Assembly: GCA_009885595.1 (NCBI GenBank)
Contig: VFKJ01000537.1
Location: 1-7,763, forward strand
Source: Myxococcales bacterium
GTDB lineage: Bacteria; Myxococcota; Myxococcia; Myxococcales; Myxococcaceae
DNA: 7,763 nucleotides
Direction of reading: 5' to 3'
Of this stretch, positions 1 through 4,265 are shown one piece after another. Position 1 is the first letter of the stretch; the number at the start of each line of letters is the position of its first letter. A program made the position numbers and the translations under genes. The notes under the pieces are model-generated. The model did no database searches. It was not told the origin of the DNA and saw only the letters and a list, made by a program, of their open reading frames with translations.

Positions 1-1603
1 GCTTGAAGGAGTCGGGCAGGCGCGCGGACAGCTCGATCAGCCGGTGATCGAGGAAGGGCAAGCGGCCCTCCACCGAGTTGCTCATCAACATGCGATCGCC
101 CTGGGCCGAGAGCAGGTACCCCGAGAGCAGCGTCTCGAACTCGAGGTACTGAGCGCGCGCCAGGGGGCGCCACCCCCGCACGCTCGCGGGCACCGTGTCC
201 AAGAGCGAGCCCACCGCGTCGAAGCCCCTGAGCGCCTTGATCATCCGCGGCGAGAGGAAGCGCGCCACCCGGCCCGAGTTGCTCCAGCGCACCTGGTGGG
301 AGAACTCCAGCGCCTCGGGGTGCTCGAGGCCGAGGCCGAAGAAGCGCTCGAGCACCTCGGGCGCCTGCTGCGAGAGCGCGAGGTAGGGGTAGAGCCTCGA
401 GAACAGCCGCGGCCGCGAGGTGGAGGAGGGCGAGCGCGACCAGAAGCGGCGCACCGCGGTCTCCTTGAAGAGGTCGTACCCGAGGAACACCTCGTCGGCC
501 CCTTCCCCGGTGAGCACCACCTTGGTGCCGTGCGAGCGCACCAGCGCCGAGAGCGCGAAGAAGGGCGCGGGCGCCGAGCGCAACAGCAACTGCTCGCCGT
601 GCCACACCACCTTGGGCAACAAGGCGCCGATGTCGGCGTCGCGCACCGGCACCGAGGCGTGGCGGGTGTGGAGCAGGTCCGCCACCTCTTGCTGGAAGGG
701 CTGCTCGTCGAAGCGCGCCTGCTCGAAGCCCACCGAGAAGGTCTGCAGCGAGCCCCCCAGCTGCTCCTGCGCCAGCGCGCACAACAGCGAGCTGTCCAGC
801 CCGCCCGAGAGGTACGCCGCCACCGGCACGTCGGCGCGCAGCCGCAGCTTGAGCGAGTCCTTCAACGTGACCTCGAGCTGCTCCAGGGCGTCGGCGAAGG
901 TGAGCGAGCGATCGATCTGCTCGTCGGAGAGGTCGAGGCTCCAGTAGCGCCGCTCGACGTACGCCCCCTGCGCGAAGAGCGCCACGTGCCCCGGCCGCAG
1001 CTGCCACACCCCCTCGAACATCGAGCGCGGCGAGACCGGCGCCCACAGGTGGAGCGTCTGCGCGATGGCCTGCACGTCGAGCTTGGGCTCGAGGTGGCCG
1101 CCGGCGAAGAGCGCCTTGGCCTCGGAGGCGAAGGCGAGGCCGCCGCCTTGGGTGTGCGCGAGGAAGAGCGGGCGAATGCCCACCCGGTCGCGGGCCAGCC
1201 AGAGCTGGCGGCTGCGCGCGTCCCACAAGGCGAAGGCGAACTGGCCCACGAAGCGCTTCACGCAGTCGATGCCCCAGGCGTCGAACGCCGCCAGGATGAC
1301 CTCGGTGTCGCTGTGGGTGCGGAACTTCCAGCCGGTGAGCTGGGCGCGCAGCTCGACGTGGTTGAAGATCTCCCCGTTGAACACCACCGTGAGGCCGCGC
1401 CCGGGCGCGTGCATCGGCTGGTGGCCGGACACCAGGTCGACGATGGACAGGCGGGTGTGGCCCAGCGCCACCCCCTCGAGCACCACCGCCCGCTGCGCGT
1501 CAGGGCCGCGGTGATGGAGCGCGGCGGTCATCGCGCGCAGCTTCGGCTCCACCAAAGCGCGCGGCTCGGTGGGGCCGGTGGTGAAGCCGGCGATGCCGCA
1601 CAT
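1..1603 (-). CDS. asnB: Asparagine synthetase-type glutamine amidotransferase (AsnB family), C-terminus cut by window edge
   Basis: In the family, glutamine is hydrolysed in an N-terminal domain and the ammonia is used with ATP to amidate a carboxylate (Asp to Asn in the housekeeping enzyme) in the cytoplasm. The start ATG at 1603 gives MCGIAGF, which places the catalytic Cys at position 2 after Met removal. HRGPD (31-35) and NGEIF (76-80) are glutaminase-domain motifs. LSGGLDSS (265-272) is the ATP-pyrophosphatase P-loop, and GEGADE (366-371) and EGRLPFLDH (512-520) are synthetase-domain motifs. 534 residues are visible; relatives are about 600-650 aa, so roughly 100 residues lie beyond base 1. 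It starts 3 bases after the ACP stop, with a GGGGTGA-like ribosome site inside the end of the ACP gene. Because it follows an ACP and acyltransferases, the true substrate may be a sugar acid or a carrier-bound carboxylate rather than aspartate; that is inference. The family assignment is secure; the gene symbol reflects family only. Confidence 0.93.
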   Translation of the reverse strand, partial: MCGIAGFTTGPTEPRALVEPKLRAMTAALHHRGPDAQRAVVLEGVALGHTRLSIVDLVSGHQPMHAPGRGLTVVFNGEIFNHVELRAQLTGWKFRTHSDTEVILAAFDAWGIDCVKRFVGQFAFALWDARSRQLWLARDRVGIRPLFLAHTQGGGLAFASEAKALFAGGHLEPKLDVQAIAQTLHLWAPVSPRSMFEGVWQLRPGHVALFAQGAYVERRYWSLDLSDEQIDRSLTFADALEQLEVTLKDSLKLRLRADVPVAAYLSGGLDSSLLCALAQEQLGGSLQTFSVGFEQARFDEQPFQQEVADLLHTRHASVPVRDADIGALLPKVVWHGEQLLLRSAPAPFFALSALVRSHGTKVVLTGEGADEVFLGYDLFKETAVRRFWSRSPSSTSRPRLFSRLYPYLALSQQAPEVLERFFGLGLEHPEALEFSHQVRWSNSGRVARFLSPRMIKALRGFDAVGSLLDTVPASVRGWRPLARAQYLEFETLLSGYLLSAQGDRMLMSNSVEGRLPFLDHRLIELSARLPDSFK

Positions 1604-1606
1604 GGC

Positions 1607-1900
1607 TCACCCCTTCTTCCGCGCGATGTAGCGGACCAGGTTGTCGATGGAGTCGAGGTTGTCGGGCACCAGGTCGGTGTCCGCGGCCTGGAAGCCGTAC
1701 TCGGTCTCCACGAAGGCGACGAGCTCCATCATGCCGGTGGAGTCGATCAGCCGATTCTTCAGGAACGAGTCGGAGTCGTTGAAGCCGTCCACGAAGAAGG
1801 TGTCTTCCACCCAGCCCCGCAGCCGGGTGGCGATGCCGATGTGGTGCGTGGGGGTGGGCGTGGACGAAACCGCAGACACCGCGAGCTGATTCTCAGACAT
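1607..1900 (-). CDS. Free-standing acyl carrier protein
   Basis: A 97-residue protein matching the phosphopantetheine-carrier fold. IDSTGMMEL (52-60) holds the expected 4'-phosphopantetheine serine at Ser54, followed by the acidic third helix (FVETEYGFQ) and the usual C-terminal stretch LDSIDNLVRYI (82-92). The DST-G motif differs from the DSL of fatty-acid ACPs; in my recollection it is common in small dedicated ACPs of glycan or natural-product clusters. The first 20 residues (Ser/Thr/Pro/Val-rich, ending in THH) are an extension before helix 1. The ATG at 1900 is supported by GGGAGG at 1906-1911 (6 bases upstream) and overlaps the preceding acyltransferase gene by 8 bases (1893-1900). AsnB follows after 3 bases. 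It needs a phosphopantetheinyl transferase and an acyl-loading enzyme, neither of which is in the window. What it carries is unknown. Confidence 0.9.
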   Translation of the reverse strand: MSENQLAVSAVSSTPTPTHHIGIATRLRGWVEDTFFVDGFNDSDSFLKNRLIDSTGMMELVAFVETEYGFQAADTDLVPDNLDSIDNLVRYIARKKG

Positions 1901-2456
1901 GACTTCCTCCCGAGCTGCAAAGGCGTTGGCTCATCAGCCGCGCCGGGTTGCCGATGGCCAGCATCCCCGCGGGCACGTCGGTGTTGACCACACTCCCGGC
2001 CGAGACGACCGCGCCGTCACCCAGCGTGACGCCAGGGTTGATCACCGCGCCGTGCGCCACCCACACGTCGGCGCCCAGGATCACCGGCCTGCCGGGCGCG
2101 TCCTGGATGCGCACGTACGAGCCGAACATGCAGCGATCGCCCATGCGCACCGACTGGTGCACGTCGAGCTGCACGCCGTAGTTGAAGTAGCACTTCGCGC
2201 CGATGATCAGGCTGGCGCCGCGGCGCACGTGCAGCGCAGTGGAGAAGGGGCCACCCACGAAGACGCTCTCGCGGCCCACCACCACCCGGCCGTGCCGCTC
2301 CAGGTCCAGCGGGCCGTGCACCAGCACCTTCTCGCCCACCTCGCACCCGGCCAGCGCCAGGTAGCTGCGCGCCCGGGCGAGCCCGCGGCGGGTGAACATG
2401 AAGGCCGGGACCTCCCTGGACAGCCAATCGAAGAGCTCCATCATCGCCATGCTCAT
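1893..2456 (-). CDS. Hexapeptide-repeat (left-handed beta-helix) acyltransferase, WbbJ/NodL-like
   Basis: 187 aa. After a helical N-terminal segment (about 1-45), hexapeptide turns run from about residue 55 to 170, ending in the classical tail VWVAHGAVINPGVTLGDGAV (131-150), then VVSAGSVVNTDVPAGMLAIGNPARLM. This is the hallmark of maltose/galactoside-type O-acetyltransferases, which use acetyl-CoA to acylate sugars or similar acceptors in the cytoplasm. The family's external loop (often D-x-H-P before the last coils) appears shortened here: IQDAPGRPVILGADVW (117-132) has no histidine, so the usual catalytic His is not obvious. The ATG at 2456 overlaps the previous stop as ATGA (2453-2456) and has a GGGGGA ribosome site at 2461-2466. 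Further in-frame Met codons at residues 3, 5 and 6 are less likely starts. The donor could be acetyl-CoA or the neighbouring ACP; the acceptor is not visible. Confidence 0.85.
   Translation of the reverse strand: MSMAMMELFDWLSREVPAFMFTRRGLARARSYLALAGCEVGEKVLVHGPLDLERHGRVVVGRESVFVGGPFSTALHVRRGASLIIGAKCYFNYGVQLDVHQSVRMGDRCMFGSYVRIQDAPGRPVILGADVWVAHGAVINPGVTLGDGAVVSAGSVVNTDVPAGMLAIGNPARLMSQRLCSSGGSHV
1906..1911 (-). promoter_or_regulatory. Ribosome binding site of the ACP gene
   Basis: GGGAGG on the minus strand, inside the last codons of the upstream acyltransferase, 5 bases before the ACP ATG at 1900. It fixes the ACP start and hence its Ser/Thr/Pro-rich N-terminal extension. Confidence 0.65.
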
Positions 2457-2947
2457 GACGTCCCCCGGGTGAACAACACCTGTCCGCTCTTCACGCGGCG
2501 CGCCACCACCACGCCGGGGCCGAGCTTCACCCTCGCCTCCAGCCAGGCGCCCGGGAGCACGATGGCGCGCTGGCCCACCTCGACGGCGGCTTCCAGCTTC
2601 ACGGGGCGCGAGGGGGGGCGCTCGTGGCGCTTGCCGGTGACGGGGTGGAAGTGGTTGTCCATCACCTTGGAGAAGGCGTGCAGGTGGCAGCCGGGCCCCA
2701 GCTCCACCCGCTCCTGCGCCTCGAGGGAGACCCCGCCTTCCAGCACGCACCCGTGACCGACGGTGAGCACCGCGCTGGGCCCGACGTGCAGCTCGACCGG
2801 CACCACGCGGCCGTCGAACACCACGTCGTCGCCGATCTCGATGTGCCCTCCGCCGATGACGTACACGTTGCCCAGCACCTGCACGCGCGCCCCCACGGAG
2901 GCGCAGCGCCAGAGCTTGAGCCGCGAGAGCAGTCCGAGGGGCGTCAC
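2453..2947 (-). CDS. Hexapeptide-repeat acyltransferase-like protein, with histidine-bearing loop
   Basis: 164 aa, starting at a GTG (2947) that overlaps the TGA of the SGNH gene as GTGA (2944-2947). Repeating hexads with I/V at the first position and G near the end (IGGGHIEIGDDVVF, LTVGHGCVLEGGVSLE, VELGPGCHLHA) indicate a left-handed beta-helix. The loop MDNHFHP (96-102) followed by a basic stretch and RPVKLEAAVEVGQRAIVLPG (114-133) matches the position where NodL/WbbJ-type acetyltransferases keep the catalytic His. The final coils are degenerate: LEAAVEVGQRAIV replaces the more usual IGDNVWIGANAIV, and the NPAR tail is absent, so the protein is shorter than typical relatives. It probably acts in the cytoplasm on an activated sugar or similar acceptor, together with the next gene. 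The start is supported by overlap geometry rather than by a strong ribosome site. Confidence 0.8.
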   Translation of the reverse strand: MTPLGLLSRLKLWRCASVGARVQVLGNVYVIGGGHIEIGDDVVFDGRVVPVELHVGPSAVLTVGHGCVLEGGVSLEAQERVELGPGCHLHAFSKVMDNHFHPVTGKRHERPPSRPVKLEAAVEVGQRAIVLPGAWLEARVKLGPGVVVARRVKSGQVLFTRGTS

Positions 2948-3687
2948 GGCAGCCTGGCCAGGAAGGTGAGGAGCGCCTCGGCCACCCGGCGCCGTCCCAC
3001 GGAGTTGAGGTGCTGCCCATCATCGGAATACCCCGGCACCAGCGCCGGCAGCGTCTGTCCCTGATGTTCGTAGGAAGCCGCGGTGCCGTCGGGCCGGGTG
3101 GACTGGAGCGCCGCCAGGTCGAAGAGCGGCTGGCCCTGAAGGCGCGCGCGCAGCAGGGTGTTGAAGCGGTGGCGGACTTCGTTTTCTTTCGCGCCCCACG
3201 GCGCTTCTTGCGTCAGCGCCTGCTTGAGCCAGGCCTTCGCCCCCTGGGGCACCACCGTCAGCGGCACCGTGACGTGCACGAAGGTCACCTCGGGGTACCT
3301 CTGCTGCAGGCGCTCCAGGGTGGCGAGGTACGCGCGGAAGAGGGCCTCGACGTCGGTGTGCGCGTCGAAGTCGACGTAGCAGAACTTGAAGAAGGCGATG
3401 TCGACGTGGCCGGCCAGGGCGTCGAGGGCGGCTTCGAAGTCCGAGAGCTTGGAGAGGGGCGCCTCGTTCTCACCCAGCCGCGCGTGCAGCAGGCCTGGAT
3501 TTTCCAGCAGCGCGCCGGTGCGCCCCTCGCGGATGCGCAGCTTGCCCGAGGTCACGTCGTTGACCCCGTCGAGGATGTTGGCGCCTACGGACTGGTGGCC
3601 GAAGAAGATCCTTCGGCTGGCAGCCTTCTGTACGACCTCGTCGGCGAGGGCCGTCGCTGACAACGTCAACAGCGCGGTGAGAAACAT
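2944..3687 (-). CDS. Secreted SGNH/GDSL-like hydrolase or O-acyl esterase
   Basis: 247 aa, first gene of the minus-strand run. MFLTALLTLSATALA (1-15) followed by DEVV looks like a signal peptide with cleavage after Ala15, so the protein probably acts in the periplasm or outside. FFGHQSVGANILDG (28-41) places a candidate nucleophile at Ser33 in a G-H-Q-S-V-G context. FKFCYVDF (100-107) sits where block III of SGNH enzymes is expected, and SDDGQHLNSVG (221-231) fits the D-x-x-H block V, with Asp223 and His226 as the likely catalytic pair. The family contains esterases and O-acetyl-transfer or removal enzymes for glycans; the exact substrate is unknown. The ATG at 3687 has a strong GGAGGAAG ribosome site at 3691-3698. 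The predicted signal lacks basic n-region residues, whereas an in-frame GTG at 3729 would add a basic segment (RWRKF); I prefer 3687 because of the ribosome site. The 3' end overlaps the next gene by 4 bases. Confidence 0.78.
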   Translation of the reverse strand: MFLTALLTLSATALADEVVQKAASRRIFFGHQSVGANILDGVNDVTSGKLRIREGRTGALLENPGLLHARLGENEAPLSKLSDFEAALDALAGHVDIAFFKFCYVDFDAHTDVEALFRAYLATLERLQQRYPEVTFVHVTVPLTVVPQGAKAWLKQALTQEAPWGAKENEVRHRFNTLLRARLQGQPLFDLAALQSTRPDGTAASYEHQGQTLPALVPGYSDDGQHLNSVGRRRVAEALLTFLARLP

Positions 3688-3690
3688 GAA

Positions 3691-3698
3691 CTTCCTCC
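3691..3698 (-). promoter_or_regulatory. Ribosome binding site of the SGNH gene
   Basis: On the minus strand GGAGGAAG lies 3 bases before the ATG at 3687. It is the strongest Shine-Dalgarno match in the window and decides the start of the SGNH gene against the upstream GTG at 3729, which has no such site. Confidence 0.7.
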
Positions 3699-3780
3699 AG
3701 CGGCATCCTCCATGCGCGCGGGATGCCACCTGTTGGCGGGGGAGCCCCCGGGACCCACGCGCAGGCGATGCGGAGGGGCC

Positions 3781-3802
3781 CGCCTCGACGCAAAACGAGG
3801 CG
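3781..3802. repeat. Inverted repeat in the divergent intergenic region
   Basis: Perfect 7-base arms CGCCTCG (3781-3787) and CGAGGCG (3796-3802) are separated by the A-rich spacer ACGCAAAA. It lies between the divergent starts at 3687 and 3857, within 169 bases of non-coding DNA. It could be an operator or an RNA hairpin, but in DNA this G/C-rich a 7-base arm can arise by chance. A second hairpin-like G5/C5 sequence is at 3737-3750. I see no convincing -35/-10 pair in this gap. Confidence 0.35.
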
Positions 3803-3856
3803 CCGACCCGGCGCGCGCGTACGGGATTCCACGTAGTCCTGTGCGATGCTCGAGGC

Positions 3857-4249
3857 ATGCCCACTGCATTGCTGCTGCTGTCGCTCGCATCGCCGGCATC
3901 TCCGCTGCACCCTGAGCTGTTCGAGGCGCACCTGACGGCGCCGCCGGGGGTGTTGTTGCCGGTGGTGGCGTCGTCGCGCGACGTCTACGGCGGCGTGCGC
4001 ATGGTGGTGTCGGGTTCCATCTTGACGGTGCTCGGTGGGGCGATCGGCGCGGGCGGGCTGTACTCGCTGATCACCGCGGGCAATGAGACCGTCTTCAAGG
4101 TGCTGGGGTGGACGTTCTTCGGGATGGGGGCGTTGTTGGCGGTGGTCGGGATACCGCTGTTGATCGTCGGCATCGTGAAGTTGTCAGCGCCGCGCGATCG
4201 GCTCGGACTGACGATCAGCCAGAACGGGTCGCTCGCCGTCAGCTTCTGA
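3857..4249 (+). CDS. Hypothetical small membrane protein, two predicted membrane helices
   Basis: 130 aa, the only convincing plus-strand gene; I do not recognise a family. The N-terminus MPTALLLLSLASPASP resembles a signal peptide. Two long hydrophobic Gly-rich segments follow: about 49-73 (MVVSGSILTVLGGAIGAGGL and on) and about 80-108 (KVLGWTFFGMGALLAVVGIP and on). The C-terminal tail is short and charged, then beta-like (RLGLTISQNGSLAVSF). The ATG at 3857 is preceded by only a weak, very close GAGG (3852-3855); it is chosen because it opens directly into the signal-like segment, and the longer in-frame extension upstream reads like antisense of the SGNH gene. It diverges from the SGNH operon and converges on the DUF4105 gene, whose stop lies 16 bases away. 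No terminator is visible in that gap. Probably an inner-membrane or envelope protein; function unknown. Confidence 0.72.
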   Translation: MPTALLLLSLASPASPLHPELFEAHLTAPPGVLLPVVASSRDVYGGVRMVVSGSILTVLGGAIGAGGLYSLITAGNETVFKVLGWTFFGMGALLAVVGIPLLIVGIVKLSAPRDRLGLTISQNGSLAVSF

Positions 4250-4265
4250 GGGCCGCGTTCAAGCT

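Noticed and set aside
44..1987. 647-aa open frame on the plus strand
   Set aside because: It is antisense to asnB and the ACP gene; the protein is His/Arg/Glu/Ala/Gly low-complexity with no family motif, as expected opposite G/C-biased codons.
2457..3023. N-terminal extension of the second hexapeptide protein's frame
   Set aside because: It runs over the first hexapeptide gene in another frame and is Arg/Gly/Ala-rich. It is not a fusion; the real start is the ATGA overlap at 2456.
3666..3713. 15-codon upstream ORF (MEDAAGGSSCFSPRC) overlapping the SGNH start
   Set aside because: The ATG has no separate ribosome site and the frame is short; probably chance.
4250..4265. Possible bidirectional terminator between the convergent genes
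   Set aside because: The gap is only 16 bases and holds no stem-loop with a T-tract.
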